DNA of 64,000 nt from Azospirillum brasilense (GCF_003349955.1 NZ_QLKQ01000010.1:1-64000), one strand, 5' to 3'. Numbered from the stretch's first letter, positions 1-9,451 are shown. A program made the numbers and translations. Notes: generated from the letters alone by a model not told the origin.

Positions 1-288
1 ACCGACCGCTCCGACATCGACAAGGCGGTCGCCAGCATCGACTACGCGAAGCAGACCCTGCGCTCGGCCTCGCAGACGCTGTCGACCAACCTGAACATCA
101 TCACGACCCGCGAGACCTTCACCAAGGAGTTCAGCGACGTGCTCGTCGAAGGCGCCAACAAGCTGACGCTGGCCGACCAGAACGAGGAAGGCGCGAGCCT
201 GCTGATGCTGCAGACCCGTCAGCAGCTCGGCACCATCGCCCTCTCGCTGGCCAACCAGTCGCAGCAGTCGATCCTGCGTCTGTTCTAA
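1..288 (+). CDS. flagellin, C-terminal fragment (5' end outside window)
   Basis: An open frame runs from base 1 to TAA at 286-288 and gives 95 residues. The C-terminus has the flagellin D0/D1 helix pattern: it contains TLSTNLNIITTRE and then LLMLQTRQQLGTIALSLANQ, and ends in QSILRLF. Such termini pack into the coiled-coil core of the filament and carry the export and assembly information. The N-terminus and variable domain lie outside the window, so polar versus lateral flagellin cannot be decided. A rho-independent terminator follows 49 bp downstream, so this is the last gene of its transcript. Confidence 0.9.
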   Translation, partial: TDRSDIDKAVASIDYAKQTLRSASQTLSTNLNIITTRETFTKEFSDVLVEGANKLTLADQNEEGASLLMLQTRQQLGTIALSLANQSQQSILRLF

Positions 289-336
289 CCGGCAAGGTCC
301 AGCCGGCGACCACAGGCCGAGGCAAGGCATTGCGCA

Positions 337-370
337 GCAGGCGTCCCCACCGGGGCGCCTGCTTTCTTTT
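337..370 (+). terminator. rho-independent terminator of the flagellin gene
   Basis: Arms GCAGGCG (337-343) and CGCCTGC (356-362) are perfectly complementary, with inner CCCC/GGGG pairing. The hairpin is followed directly by TTTCTTTT at 363-370. Confidence 0.85.
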
Positions 371-385
371 GGCCGCCCGCCGGCC

Positions 386-2020
386 TCACTGCAATGCGGC
401 CCCGATCAGGGCGCGTGCATCGGCGGCCAGCTTCGCGCGCTCGGACGCGCGGGTGTACATCATGTGGCCGCCCTCATAGACCGTCACGGCCACCCGGTCC
501 GCCTGCCCGTCCGGCAGCTCCAGGCGCGACGCCACCCAGCGCGACGCCATGTAGGGGGTGATGAGGTCGGTGCGCCCATGGGCGACCAGCACCCGCAGCG
601 CCGGCTGCAGGGTCAGGGCGGCCTGGAGGTCGTCCACCGCGCTGGGCTGGCCGGAGCGCGGCCATTCCCAGCCCCGGTTGACCCGGTCGCTGAGCAGGTC
701 GAACGGCACTTCGGTCCGCACGCCCAGCCACTCGTGGGCGTAGGCCGCGAAGGCGGTGGTGTAGGTCGGCACCGTGCCCTTCAGGAAGGGATCGAAAGAC
801 AGGCGCGCGGCCGACGGATCGGGGTCCGCGACGGTGAAGGTGCCGTCATAGACGCTGGCGACCCGCCCGCGCCCGCGCAGCAGCTCACGGGCGAAGACGT
901 CGGTGGGGATCTCTCCCCGGAAGCGGGTCACCAGCTCCTCCGGCAAGCCGGTGGTCCGCGCCACCTCGGCGAAGAAGTCCCGCGCCGCGCCGGGCCGGCG
1001 GTAGTCCAGCCCGGCCAACCCGGTGAGATAGCCGGTGAAGGCGTAGCGCTCGGCCGCCTCCGCCGCCTGCTCCGGCGTGCCGGCAACCAGACCGTTGGCG
1101 GCGGCCGAGGCGGCGTAGGCGGGCAGCCGCAACGCCGGCACCAGAAGCCCGCCGCCGCCGCGGATGGTGGCGAAATCGACCACCGGCGACACCATGATCA
1201 GCCCGTTGACCGCGATGCCGGTGTCGTCGATCAACCGGTTGGCCATCTTGGCGATGCGGAATCCGCCATAGCTCTCCCCCACCAGGAATTTCGGCGACTC
1301 CCAGCGGCCGTTGCGGGTCAGCCAGAGCCGGACGATCTCGGCCATGGCCCGGCTGTCGGCGTCGACCGACCAGAAGCGCTTGCCGGGGTCCTCGTCCCGC
1401 CGCCCACCGCCATCCTTTCCCCCGTCGCGCCCGCCATCGCGTTGGATGCCCCGGCTGTAGCCCGTGCCGACCGGATCGACGAAGACCAGATCGGTGAAGG
1501 CCAGCCAGCTGTCCGGGTTATCGAGCAGCGGCGCCGGCGGACGGGTCAGCGACCCATCCTCGTTGAAGCCGACCACCTTCGGCCCCAGCGCGCCCAGATG
1601 CAGATAGGCCGAGGAGGCCCCCGGCCCGCCGTTGAACACGAAGGCGACCGGCCGCCGGCCGCGCGGCGTCCCGTCCGGCGTGCCCCCGTCCAGCGTATAG
1701 GTGACGGTGAAGACGCGGGCCGCCGCCTCGTCGCGCGGACCGTCGCGCAGGGGCAGGAACTCCGCCACCGCCATGTAGGCGAGCGGCCCGGAGGGCAACG
1801 GAAGCTGGTGCCTGGTCTCGCTGCGCTGGCCGTCAAACCCACCGCCGACCCGGTCCGCCGGCTTCGGGACGCCCTGGTTCCGCTCGGTCTGGGCCGGCGC
1901 CTCCTGAGGCTCCGCGCCCTGGGGGTTCGCCTCCTGGGCGTTCACCGCGTGAAGCGGCGGCAGCGCCAGCAGGGCAAGCAGCGGCAAAAGGCGGAGGTGG
2001 CGGTTCATGGCACGGCGCAT
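386..2020 (-). CDS. S10 family (serine carboxypeptidase-like) exported peptidase
   Basis: About 544 residues. It has a hydrophobic N-terminal signal sequence (LLPLLALLALPPL) and the fold markers of S10 serine carboxypeptidases: FNGGPGASS (oxyanion region), FVDPVGTGYS, and the nucleophile motif GESYGG with Ser at about residue 250. The acid is Asp485 in HGRTDLITP and the base is His519 in GGHMMY. The family removes C-terminal residues from peptides, so a periplasmic or secreted role is inferred. I chose the ATG at 2020 (weak GGGATG upstream); an ATG at 2008 is an alternative. The frame stays open to 2116, but that extension precedes the signal peptide and is unlikely to be used. The gene converges with the flagellin gene. 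Confidence 0.85.
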   Translation of the reverse strand: MRRAMNRHLRLLPLLALLALPPLHAVNAQEANPQGAEPQEAPAQTERNQGVPKPADRVGGGFDGQRSETRHQLPLPSGPLAYMAVAEFLPLRDGPRDEAAARVFTVTYTLDGGTPDGTPRGRRPVAFVFNGGPGASSAYLHLGALGPKVVGFNEDGSLTRPPAPLLDNPDSWLAFTDLVFVDPVGTGYSRGIQRDGGRDGGKDGGGRRDEDPGKRFWSVDADSRAMAEIVRLWLTRNGRWESPKFLVGESYGGFRIAKMANRLIDDTGIAVNGLIMVSPVVDFATIRGGGGLLVPALRLPAYAASAAANGLVAGTPEQAAEAAERYAFTGYLTGLAGLDYRRPGAARDFFAEVARTTGLPEELVTRFRGEIPTDVFARELLRGRGRVASVYDGTFTVADPDPSAARLSFDPFLKGTVPTYTTAFAAYAHEWLGVRTEVPFDLLSDRVNRGWEWPRSGQPSAVDDLQAALTLQPALRVLVAHGRTDLITPYMASRWVASRLELPDGQADRVAVTVYEGGHMMYTRASERAKLAADARALIGAALQ

Positions 2021-2152
2021 GGCGCATCCCGTCGGCTGTGTCGTCACTGGCCCGCATATTGACCCGCAACAGGTCTCCGGCAAGGACACAGCCCTTCGGC
2101 GCGCGTCATGGATCACCCCCGATACCGCGACAATTTATCTCAATTCAAACCG

Positions 2153-2180
2153 TTGATGCACATACGACCGTGTTTATGAT
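2153..2180 (+). promoter_or_regulatory. putative sigma-70 promoter of the hemerythrin gene
   Basis: TTGATG (2153-2158), a 16-bp spacer and TATGAT (2175-2180) lie in an unusually AT-rich stretch about 40 bp before the start codon. Assigned by pattern only. Confidence 0.45.
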
Positions 2181-2219
2181 GCCCAGTCTTCCACCACCTT
2201 AAGCCGAGTCATCGCAATC

Positions 2220-2702
2220 ATGGACATGTCCACCGAGAATTTTCAGGATCTCGTCTGGAGCGAGGATCTTGCGCTGGGCATCGAGGACATCGACGAGCAG
2301 CACAAGCAGTGGATCGGGCTGGTCCAGGCCTTCCATACCGCCGTCGCCGAAGGCCGTTCCCGCGAGGAGGTCTATCGCACGCTGGCTGATGCGGTGGTCT
2401 ATACGGAGATTCATTTTTCCAGCGAGCAGAAGGTGATGGAGGAGGCCGGCTATCCTTTCCTGGCCGACCATCTGGTCCAGCATTCCCTGGCGTGGGAGCA
2501 GTTGCACGCCTTCACCACCGGCAACGTGCCGGAGGAGAACATCGCCGAGTATCTGGCGACCTTTCTGCCGCAATGGCTGATGCTGCACATCAACTCCGCG
2601 GACCGCCAGTTCGCCCGCTGGCTGAAGGAGCGCGACGCCATCCCGGCGGAACTGGCCGACGCCCAGCTGTCCGGCCGCGTCTTCCCCAACATCCCGGTTT
2701 GA
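2220..2702 (+). CDS. bacteriohemerythrin (O2-binding diiron four-helix protein)
   Basis: 160 residues with the hemerythrin iron ligands in order: DEQHKQW near residue 27, HFSSEQKVM near 70, HLVQHSLAWEQ near 90 and a late HINSADRQF. These supply the His/Glu/Asp set for a mu-oxo diiron site that binds O2 reversibly. There is no signal peptide or membrane segment, so the protein is cytosolic. Likely roles are O2 storage or delivery, or O2 sensing in a microaerophile. The start is taken at the first ATG; an ATG two codons later is equally possible, since no clear ribosome-binding site is visible. A second member lies at 7769-8233. Confidence 0.92.
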   Translation: MDMSTENFQDLVWSEDLALGIEDIDEQHKQWIGLVQAFHTAVAEGRSREEVYRTLADAVVYTEIHFSSEQKVMEEAGYPFLADHLVQHSLAWEQLHAFTTGNVPEENIAEYLATFLPQWLMLHINSADRQFARWLKERDAIPAELADAQLSGRVFPNIPV

Positions 2703-2740
2703 TTAAACCGGAGCGCGCTCGCCGCATCCCACACAAAATG

Positions 2741-2791
2741 GCCGGATGAAAAAAGGGGCCGGATGAAAAAAGGGGCCGGATGAAAAAAGGG
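2741..2791. repeat. three tandem 17-bp repeats abutting a terminator
   Basis: Three identical copies of GCCGGATGAAAAAAGGG at 2741-2757, 2758-2774 and 2775-2791. The last copy supplies the A/G-rich left arm of the terminator hairpin that follows. Confidence 0.9.
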
Positions 2792-2814
2792 GAGGTCCGA
2801 GGACCTCCCCTTTT
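2783..2814. terminator. bidirectional terminator between hemerythrin gene and nrdJ
   Basis: A perfect 14-bp inverted repeat: AAAAGGGGAGGTCC (2785-2798) and GGACCTCCCCTTTT (2801-2814), with a 2-nt centre. The A-tract on one side and T-tract on the other let it serve both convergent genes. Confidence 0.88.
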
Positions 2815-2846
2815 CCACGCCATGCCGGGGATGGAACCGGCTGGCC

Positions 2847-5800
2847 TCAGCTGCAGCCCGTGGTGGAGCCGCAGGTGTCGCACTTCAGGCAGGTGCCGTT
2901 GCGGACAAGCGTCATGTTGCCGCACTCCCCGCACTGATCCCCCTCGTAGCCGCGGGCGCGGGCCTCGCGGATGCGGTCGTAGCGCTGGTCGCTGTTGCTG
3001 CCGCCGTAGGCCGTGCCGGTGGTGCCGCCGACCGGGGCGGTGCCGCCGGCATGGACCACCGCGGCGCCGACCGCCGGGCTGGAGGCCACCGCCGCGTGGG
3101 CGGCGGACGCCGTGGCTTGGACCGCGGCGCCGGTGGCGGCCAGGGCCGCCGCCGCGGACGCCCGCTGGGTCTGCCCGCCGTTCAGGACGCGCAGGTTGTT
3201 GCGGACGTAGCCGGTCGACGCGACCTTACGGACGATGTCCGACGGCTGGACCGCGCCGGTCTCCGGCAGGTCGCCCTGCTTGTCGCCGCTGCCCACCGTG
3301 AAGGGCACCAGATCCTCCGGCGTGGCGTGCGCCAGATCGGTGCGGCCCAGGTAGGAGATGGCGATCTCGCGGAAGATGTAGTCGATGACCGAGGTCGCCA
3401 TCTTGATGGTGTCGTTGCCGGTCACCATGCCCGACGGCTCGAAGCGGGTGAAGGTGAAGGCCTCCACGAACTCTTCCAGCGGCACGCCGTACTGCAGGCC
3501 GATCGACACCGCGATGGCGAAGTTGTTCATCAGCGAGCGGAAGGCGGCGCCCTCCTTGTGCATGTCGATGAAGATCTCGCCGATGCGGCCGTCCTCATAC
3601 TCGCCGGTGCGCAGGTAGATCTTGTGGCCGCCGACGGTCGCCTTCTGGGTGTAGCCCTTGCGGCGGTGCGGCAGGCGCTCGCGCTCCGTGCGCTTGCGCT
3701 CGATGATGCGCTCCACGACCTTCTCGACGATGCGCTCGGAGACCATCTGGGTGCGGGTGGCGTTCGCCGCCTCGACGATCTCCTCGACCGCGTCCTCCTC
3801 GTCGTCCAGCAGGGCGGCGGAGAGCGGCTGGCTCAGCTTGGAGCCGTCGCGGTACAGCGCGTTGGCCTTGATGCCCAGGCGCCAGGACAGCAGATAGGCG
3901 TCCTTGCACTCCTCGACCGTCGCCGTGTTCGGCATGTTGATGGTCTTGGAGATGGCGCCGGAGATGAAGGGCTGCGAGGCGGCCATCATGGTGATGTGCG
4001 ATTCCCAGGACAGGAAGCGCTTGCCGATGCGGCCGCAGGGGTTGGCGCAGTCGAACACCGGCAGATGTTCGTCCTTCAGGAAGGGCGCGCCCTCCAGCGT
4101 CATGGCGCCGCAGCAGAAGGTGTTCGCCGCCTCAAGCTCGGCCTTGGTGAAGCCGAGAGCGGTCAGCAGGTCGAAGCCCGGCGCGTCCATCTGCTCGGCG
4201 GGGATGCCCAGCGTGTCGACGATGACGTCGGCGCCGACCGTCCAGCGGTTGAAGGCGAACTTGATGTCGAAGGCGGTGGCGAGGTTGCCCTCCAGCTTCT
4301 CCAGCACCTCGGCCGGGAAGCCCTTGGCGGTCAGGGTCTCGTGGTTGACGCCCGGCGCGCCCTTCAGCGTGCCGTGGCCGACCGCGTAGCGCTCGATCGC
4401 GGCGATCTGGTCGACGGTGTAGCCCAGCGTGCGCAGGGCCTCCGGCACCAGACGGTTCACGATCTTGAAGTAGCCGCCGCCGGCCAGCTTCTTGAACTTC
4501 ACCAGCGCGAAGTCCGGCTCGATGCCCGTGGTGTCGCAATCCATGACCAGACCGATGGTGCCGGTCGGGGCGACCACCGTGGCCTGGGCGTTGCGGAAGC
4601 CGTGCTGCTCACCCAGCTCCAGCGCCATGTCCCAGGCGCGAACGGCGGCCATCGCCAGTTCCGGCTCCGGGCACTCGTCGGCGACGAAGGGCACCGGCTT
4701 GACCGACAGGCCCTCGTAACCCTCCATCTCGCCACAGGCGGCGCGGCGGTGGTTGCGGATGACCCGCAGCATGTGGTCGCGGTTCTGCTCATAGGCCGGG
4801 AAGGCGCCCAGCTCCTGCGCCATCTCGGCGGAGGTGGCGTAGGCGACGCCGGTCATCACCGCCGAGATGGCGGCGCAGTAGGCGCGGCCTTCCGCCGAGT
4901 CGTAGGGCAGGCCGGAGGACATCAGCAGGCCGCCGAGGTTGGCGAAGCCCAGGCCCAGCGTGCGGAACTCGTAGGACAGCTGGGCGATTTCCTTGGACGG
5001 GAACTGCGCCATCAGCACGGAAATTTCCAGCACCATGGTCCACAGGCGGCAGGCGTGCTCGAACGCCTCGACGTCGAAGGAGCCGTCCTTCAGACGGAAC
5101 GACATCAGGTTCAGCGAGGCGAGGTTGCAGGCCGTGTCGTCGAGGAACATGTACTCCGAACACGGGTTCGAGGCGTTGATGCGCCCCGAGGCCGGGCAGG
5201 TGTGCCAGTCGTTGATCGTGGTGTCGAACTGCACGCCCGGATCGGCGCAGGCCCAGGCGGCGTAGCCGACCTTGTCCCACAGGTCTCGGGCGCGCAGCGT
5301 CCGGTGGACCGTGCCGTCGGTGCGGCGGATCAGCTTCCACTCGTCGTCGTTCAGGACGGCCTGGATGAAGTCGTCGGAGATGCGCACCGAGTTGTTCGAG
5401 TTCTGGCCGGCCACCGTCAGGTAGGCGTCCGAGTCCCAATCGGTGTTGTAGGTCTTGAACTCGAGGCTGGTGAAGCCCTGGCCGGCGAACTGGATCACGC
5501 GCTGGACGTAGTTCTCCGGCACCTGCGCCTTGCGGGCGGCGACGACGGCCTTCTTCAGCTCCTTGTTGACCTTCGGGTCCTGGCCGTCCTGGGCGGCGGC
5601 CATGATCGCGGTCAGGTGCTGCTGGCAGATTTTCGAACCGGTGACGAGGGCGGCGACCTTCTGCTCCTCGGTCACCTTCCAGTCGATGTAGGCCTCGATG
5701 TCCGGGTGGTCCATGTCCACCGTGACCATCTTGGCCGCACGGCGGGTGGTGCCGCCCGACTTGATGGCGCCCGCCGCGCGGTCGCCGATCTTCAGGAAGC

Positions 5801-6566
5801 TCATCAGGCCCGACGACTTGCCGCCGCCGGCCAGCTTCTCACCCTCGCCGCGCAGGCGGGAGAAGTTGGAGCCGGTGCCGGAGCCGTACTTGAACAGGCG
5901 CGCCTCGCGGACCCACAGGTCCATGATGCCGCCCTCGTTCACCAGATCGTCGGCGACGGACTGGATGAAGCATGCGTGCGGCTGCGGGTGCTCGTAGGCC
6001 GAGGCGGACGAGGTCAGCAGGCCGGTCTTGAAATCGACGTAGAAGTGGCCCTGGCTCGGGCCGTCGATGCCGTAGGCCCAGTGCAGGCCGGTGTTGAACC
6101 ACTGCGGGCTGTTCGGGGCCGCCATCTGGGCGGCCAGCATGAAGCGCATCTCGTCGAAGAAGGCGCGGGCGTCGGCCTCGGTGTCGAAATAGCCGCCCTT
6201 CCAGCCCCAGTAGGTCCAGGTGCCGGCCAGACGGTCGAAGACCTGCTTGGCCGACTTCTCGCCGGAATAGCGCTTCTCCTTCGGCAGGGCGGCCAGAGCC
6301 GCCTCGTCGGCGGTCTTGCGCCACAGCCAGGACGGAACGGTGTTCTCCTCGACCGCCTTCAGCGCGACCGGAACGCCGGCCTTGCGGAAATACTTCTGGG
6401 CCAGGATGTCGCTGGCGACCTGGCTGTAATTCTCGGGAACCTCGATGTCCGTCTGCTGGAAGACCACGGAGCCGTCAGGGTTGCGGATCTCGCTCGTCGT
6501 GCGGCGGAAGCCGAGAGCGGCGTAAGCATCCTGACCCTCTTTGGTGAAACGACGCTGGACCCGCAT
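2847..6566 (-). CDS. nrdJ: vitamin B12-dependent (class II) ribonucleoside-diphosphate reductase
   Basis: 1239 residues, the length of the long alphaproteobacterial NrdJ. It makes deoxyribonucleotides with adenosylcobalamin as radical source and so works with or without oxygen. The body shows the reductase landmarks [29 protein letters not shown] and the phosphate-binding stretch [15 protein letters not shown] Cys-rich C-terminal tail ([22 protein letters not shown]) is of the type that re-reduces the active-site disulfide or binds zinc. The start ATG at 6566 yields the typical [11 protein letters not shown] opening. The gene is monocistronic, ending at the bidirectional terminator, and its control region carries NrdR-like boxes. 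The long plus-strand open frame opposite it is a high-GC shadow. Confidence 0.97.
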   Translation of the reverse strand: MRVQRRFTKEGQDAYAALGFRRTTSEIRNPDGSVVFQQTDIEVPENYSQVASDILAQKYFRKAGVPVALKAVEENTVPSWLWRKTADEAALAALPKEKRYSGEKSAKQVFDRLAGTWTYWGWKGGYFDTEADARAFFDEMRFMLAAQMAAPNSPQWFNTGLHWAYGIDGPSQGHFYVDFKTGLLTSSASAYEHPQPHACFIQSVADDLVNEGGIMDLWVREARLFKYGSGTGSNFSRLRGEGEKLAGGGKSSGLMSFLKIGDRAAGAIKSGGTTRRAAKMVTVDMDHPDIEAYIDWKVTEEQKVAALVTGSKICQQHLTAIMAAAQDGQDPKVNKELKKAVVAARKAQVPENYVQRVIQFAGQGFTSLEFKTYNTDWDSDAYLTVAGQNSNNSVRISDDFIQAVLNDDEWKLIRRTDGTVHRTLRARDLWDKVGYAAWACADPGVQFDTTINDWHTCPASGRINASNPCSEYMFLDDTACNLASLNLMSFRLKDGSFDVEAFEHACRLWTMVLEISVLMAQFPSKEIAQLSYEFRTLGLGFANLGGLLMSSGLPYDSAEGRAYCAAISAVMTGVAYATSAEMAQELGAFPAYEQNRDHMLRVIRNHRRAACGEMEGYEGLSVKPVPFVADECPEPELAMAAVRAWDMALELGEQHGFRNAQATVVAPTGTIGLVMDCDTTGIEPDFALVKFKKLAGGGYFKIVNRLVPEALRTLGYTVDQIAAIERYAVGHGTLKGAPGVNHETLTAKGFPAEVLEKLEGNLATAFDIKFAFNRWTVGADVIVDTLGIPAEQMDAPGFDLLTALGFTKAELEAANTFCCGAMTLEGAPFLKDEHLPVFDCANPCGRIGKRFLSWESHITMMAASQPFISGAISKTINMPNTATVEECKDAYLLSWRLGIKANALYRDGSKLSQPLSAALLDDEEDAVEEIVEAANATRTQMVSERIVEKVVERIIERKRTERERLPHRRKGYTQKATVGGHKIYLRTGEYEDGRIGEIFIDMHKEGAAFRSLMNNFAIAVSIGLQYGVPLEEFVEAFTFTRFEPSGMVTGNDTIKMATSVIDYIFREIAISYLGRTDLAHATPEDLVPFTVGSGDKQGDLPETGAVQPSDIVRKVASTGYVRNNLRVLNGGQTQRASAAAALAATGAAVQATASAAHAAVASSPAVGAAVVHAGGTAPVGGTTGTAYGGSNSDQRYDRIREARARGYEGDQCGECGNMTLVRNGTCLKCDTCGSTTGCS

Positions 6567-6665
6567 GTGACTCGTGCTCCCTCTGGCTGGCGAACAAAGG
6601 TGTCGCGCTCCGTGCGGCGCAGCTCGCGCTGGCTGACGAACGCAACACCCTGTATGTTGGTGCGC

Positions 6666-6694
6666 ATCCTAGCCTCAAGCTTTGGACCAAGCAA
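6666..6694 (-). promoter_or_regulatory. putative sigma-70 promoter of nrdJ
   Basis: On the minus strand: TTGCTT (6694-6689), a 17-bp spacer and TAGGAT (6671-6666), about 100 bp before the nrdJ ATG. The NrdR-like boxes lie immediately upstream. Confidence 0.55.
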
Positions 6695-6702
6695 GGCCCG
6701 GC

Positions 6703-6716
6703 CCAAGATATTGTGT
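6703..6716 (-). promoter_or_regulatory. NrdR box 1 (candidate)
   Basis: The minus-strand sequence ACACAATATCTTGG is close to the known NrdR consensus ACACWATATMTWGT. It sits just upstream of the nrdJ promoter. NrdR is the ATP/dATP-sensing repressor of ribonucleotide reductase genes. Confidence 0.6.
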
Positions 6717-6734
6717 GCTTGACGCGGGGCTACC

Positions 6735-6748
6735 TCCTAGATATGGCG
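6735..6748 (-). promoter_or_regulatory. NrdR box 2 (candidate)
   Basis: The minus-strand sequence CGCCATATCTAGGA lies exactly 32 bp from box 1, which is three helical turns. That spacing is the one seen between paired NrdR boxes in other bacteria. A third similar element, CCCCATATCTAGTC, is at 6801-6814 in the opposite orientation; its use is uncertain. Confidence 0.55.
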
Positions 6749-7095
6749 CGCCAAGTCAACGGGCCAAGCCGCCGGGGGTTCCCGGAAAAAATCCACCCAC
6801 CCCCATATCTAGTCCCCGGCGGAGCGCCCCCGGCGCCCGGTTTCCGTAAGGAATCCGTCACTTTCACGGGGTTGCCGGGCCCCTCCGACCCCAGGAGTCA
6901 CAGGGGGCGAATCGGCGGTACGCCCTTCTCCGCTCCCCCATCCCGCGACCACGCTTTTGCCCGCTGGACCGGCCCCACGGCTCGGCTCCCGGACGGCGCC
7001 CCGAGTCGCCCCCGCGATGTCACAAGGCCCCTCCCGTGACCTTTCCCGCTCCCTCCGGTTGGAAGGGTCGGTTTCGTGCAACGAGGAGAGCTTCC

Positions 7096-7620
7096 ATGCA
7101 CAAGACGGTGATCGCGACCCTGTCCGCCCTGGCGCTGATGACCGGCGCCGCCGCGGCCCAGACCGGCACCGGCGGCTCCACCCAGGCCCCGGGTTCCCAG
7201 GCCCCCAACTCGGTCATCATGGACCAGGGGCAAAGCGCCCGGCCGGCCGGCTCCGCGAACAGCGGCGCCACCAGCGGCGCCACCAGCGGCGCCACCAGCG
7301 GCGCCAGCGTCGAGCATCTGATGAGTCGCACGGTGATCGGCGCCGACGGCGAAAAGGTCGGCAAGGTGTCCGACGTGATCCTCGGACCGGACGGCAACGC
7401 GCAGCTCCTGGTGATCCAGAGCGGCGGCTTCCTCGGCATCGGCGGCAAGGAGATCGCGGCGGACATCGCGCTGGCCGACGTGCTGCCGGGCAACGGCCCG
7501 ATCACGCTGCGCGACGTCACCCAGGCGAGCGTGCGCGACATGCCCGAGTTCCAGTACAGCGACAGCATGACGTCGCTGAACCGCGGCCCGAAGCACAGCG
7601 GCGAGTCGAACAAGCAGTGA
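7096..7620 (+). CDS. exported PRC-barrel domain protein
   Basis: 174 residues. The start at 7096 is set by GAGGAGAG a few bases upstream and by the signal peptide it creates (MHKTVIATLSALALMTGAAAA). After a Gly/Ser/Thr/Ala-rich linker with tandem GATS repeats, residues about 75-150 form a PRC-barrel (VIGADGEKVGKVSDVILGPD, then QLLVIQSGGFLGIGGKEIA). PRC-barrels occur in ribosome maturation factors and in many small periplasmic proteins of rhizosphere alphaproteobacteria. The specific role is unknown. A palindromic element after the stop probably ends transcription. Confidence 0.85.
   Translation: MHKTVIATLSALALMTGAAAAQTGTGGSTQAPGSQAPNSVIMDQGQSARPAGSANSGATSGATSGATSGASVEHLMSRTVIGADGEKVGKVSDVILGPDGNAQLLVIQSGGFLGIGGKEIAADIALADVLPGNGPITLRDVTQASVRDMPEFQYSDSMTSLNRGPKHSGESNKQ
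7261..7308 (+). repeat. 12-bp in-frame tandem repeat encoding SGAT units
   Basis: Three exact copies of AGCGGCGCCACC from 7261 plus a fourth, partial copy ending at 7308. They encode a low-complexity linker between the signal peptide and the PRC-barrel. Copy number could vary by slippage without breaking the frame. Confidence 0.85.
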
Positions 7621-7640
7621 CGCGCTGAACATCAATATTT

Positions 7641-7758
7641 CCCCTCTCCCCTCTGGGGAGAGGGTTAGGGTGAGGGGGTTGCGCGTGGCGGTACGTCCGG
7701 CAAATGCACGTCCCCCTCACCGGCCCTTCGGGCCACCCTCTCCCCAGAGGGGAGAGGG
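7641..7758. repeat. REP-like palindromic element A
   Basis: About 118 bp. The left end CCCTCTCCCCTCTGGGGAG is itself palindromic and is mirrored at the right end. Inner arms are GGGTGAGGGGG on the left and CCCCCTCACC on the right. It fills the gap between two convergent genes and may act as a bidirectional terminator. Three related elements occur in this window. Confidence 0.88.
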
Positions 7759-7768
7759 CTATTAGGCT

Positions 7769-8233
7769 CTACGCCTCCACCCCGCGCTCGCGCAGGTAGG
7801 CGCCCAGCTTCGTGTCCACGCCCAGGATGTGGCCGGACAGCCATTTGGCGAGGAAGCCGAGAACGAAGGCCCCCTTCTCCCCGCCCGCGTCCAGCGCGCT
7901 GTTCACGTCGTGAAGCTGGCGGACGAAGCCGTCGTGCAGCGCCTTGTGGGCGGTGTAGTCGGGATAGCCGTGCTCGCGCATCAGCGTCTCTTCCCGGTCG
8001 AAATGCGTGTCGGTGTAGTCGAGCAGGTCCCTCAGCACGTCCTGGATCTCGCTGTCGGCGCGGAACTCGTTCACCGCGGTGACGAACTCGTTGAACAGTT
8101 CGAACAGGCGTTTGTGGTCGGCGTCGATCACGGCGTTGCCGACTCCGAAACCGTCCTGCCACGCCATCGTCTGCCAGCGCGGGTCGGCAAGGTTCGGCTT
8201 CATCGTCTTCGGTTGGATGTTGTTTAATTGCAT
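7769..8233 (-). CDS. bacteriohemerythrin
   Basis: 154 residues. The start at 8233 is chosen because AAGGGGG precedes it at good spacing; an ATG at 8257 lacks a usable site. Iron-ligand motifs in order: IDADHKRLFELFNEF, HFDREETLMREHGYPD, HKALHDGFVRQLHD and HILGVDTKLGAYL. Cytosolic. It is a more canonical hemerythrin than the one at 2220-2702. Microaerophilic azospirilla are known to carry several hemerythrins. Confidence 0.93.
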   Translation of the reverse strand: MQLNNIQPKTMKPNLADPRWQTMAWQDGFGVGNAVIDADHKRLFELFNEFVTAVNEFRADSEIQDVLRDLLDYTDTHFDREETLMREHGYPDYTAHKALHDGFVRQLHDVNSALDAGGEKGAFVLGFLAKWLSGHILGVDTKLGAYLRERGVEA

Positions 8234-8331
8234 GACGTTTCCCCCTTCAGGAAACATCCTTATAAGCCGCCGCCCGCCCGCCGCCGGGAGCGGCAGATAG
8301 TCACACTTTCTTTATGGTTATGGGCCGCCCG

Positions 8332-9345
8332 TCAGTTCATCGGCGCCAAGGGCAGGTTGACCAGCAGGTTCTGCGGCTTGAGGCGCAGCTTGCGGTCGGC
8401 GGTCATCGCCAGGGCCAGATAGACAGGCCGCCCGGCGATGTCGGCACGCATCGCCGCCGGATCGGCGAACTCCAGCCGGAACAGCGACAGGATGCGGGCC
8501 AGCCGGTCCTCCCCTACTTCGGCCCCGTTGTAGAGGTCGTTGAGGATCGCCGTGGCCTCGCCGTCCAGCCCGACATGCCAGACCCATCGCTCGTCGCTGA
8601 TCCGCTGCACGGGATGGATCGACACCGCCACCCCCAGGAAATGCCGCACCCAGCCTTCCAGGACGCGGCACAGCGCGTCGAGACCGGCGGCGGCGAAGGT
8701 CACGTCCAGCACGGTGTCGTGCCGCGAATCGCGTTCCCAATAGCGGGAATGGTTGGTCTCGTCGAGGATGTCGAGATCGACGGAGCGCGGGGCGGTGCCG
8801 GCCTCGACCACCAGCCGGCCCAGGCTGCCGAAGCCGCCGGTCGCGGCCAGCATTTCCACCGTCTCGCTGTCGGCCAGCCGGACCCGCCCGTCGTCCACCG
8901 ACACGGTCTGGGGCCGGAAGAACAGCTCCCCCGCCCGCGCCCGCAGGCCCGACGGCGTGCCGTCCAGGATGTTGCGCAGCATGACATGGGCCAGTTGGTC
9001 GATGAACAGCCCCGGCACGCCCCGCGCGCCCTCGCGGAACAGGCGGAGATAGCAGCCCTCGACCGTGCCGGCGGCGAGCAGCCGGTCGCGGAAGCCCAGC
9101 CAGACCGCCCAGTTCTCCCGCGCGTCCGCGTCGGCCAGCGCCTCCACCATGCCCGGCGGGACGGGGCGGGTGGGATCGTCGAGCAGACCGGCGAACAGCG
9201 TGTGTTCGGTCTCGCAGGCGTCCTCGGGCGGGCGCATCTCCGGCCGCATCAGATAGGCGCGCAGGAAGTCCGGCGTGACCGCCAGCCAGCCGTCGGCGTC
9301 GCGCGTCAGCAGATGGAAACCGGACTCTTTCCAGAAATCGGACAT
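8332..9345 (-). CDS. DUF6352-type protein of unknown function
   Basis: 337 residues from the ATG at 9345 (MSDFWKESGFHLL). The frame stays open to 9417, but the extra residues look non-coding. From memory the N-terminus (SDFWKESGFHLLTRDADGWLAVTPDFLRAYLMRPE) fits DUF6352, a family conserved in alphaproteobacteria without an assigned activity. The protein is acidic and soluble, with no signal peptide or membrane segment. The flanking genes, a hemerythrin and a hydrolase, give no functional hint. Confidence 0.75.
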   Translation of the reverse strand: MSDFWKESGFHLLTRDADGWLAVTPDFLRAYLMRPEMRPPEDACETEHTLFAGLLDDPTRPVPPGMVEALADADARENWAVWLGFRDRLLAAGTVEGCYLRLFREGARGVPGLFIDQLAHVMLRNILDGTPSGLRARAGELFFRPQTVSVDDGRVRLADSETVEMLAATGGFGSLGRLVVEAGTAPRSVDLDILDETNHSRYWERDSRHDTVLDVTFAAAGLDALCRVLEGWVRHFLGVAVSIHPVQRISDERWVWHVGLDGEATAILNDLYNGAEVGEDRLARILSLFRLEFADPAAMRADIAGRPVYLALAMTADRKLRLKPQNLLVNLPLAPMN

Positions 9346-9451
9346 GGAAGGCAGACCCTTGAACAGAAAAGCGGTCGCAAAGCGTCCCTCATGTGGGCGC
9401 GCGGGCGCCCATACCAAGGACCTAGCACAGCCCGGCTTACGGAGGCCCGAC

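Noticed and set aside
6567-6700. Cobalamin riboswitch upstream of nrdJ
   Set aside because: No convincing B12-box or multi-helix arrangement could be seen; the NrdR boxes explain control better.
3051-6722. 1223-codon plus-strand open frame opposite nrdJ
   Set aside because: High-GC antisense shadow: it is Arg/Gly/Val/Ala-rich with no domain pattern, while the minus strand encodes a complete NrdJ.
7641-7758. CRISPR-like or tRNA-like palindromic DNA
   Set aside because: The GC-rich palindromes at 7.7, 18.6, 21.5 and 22.9 kb are single, dispersed elements without regular spacers, and they lack tRNA arms.
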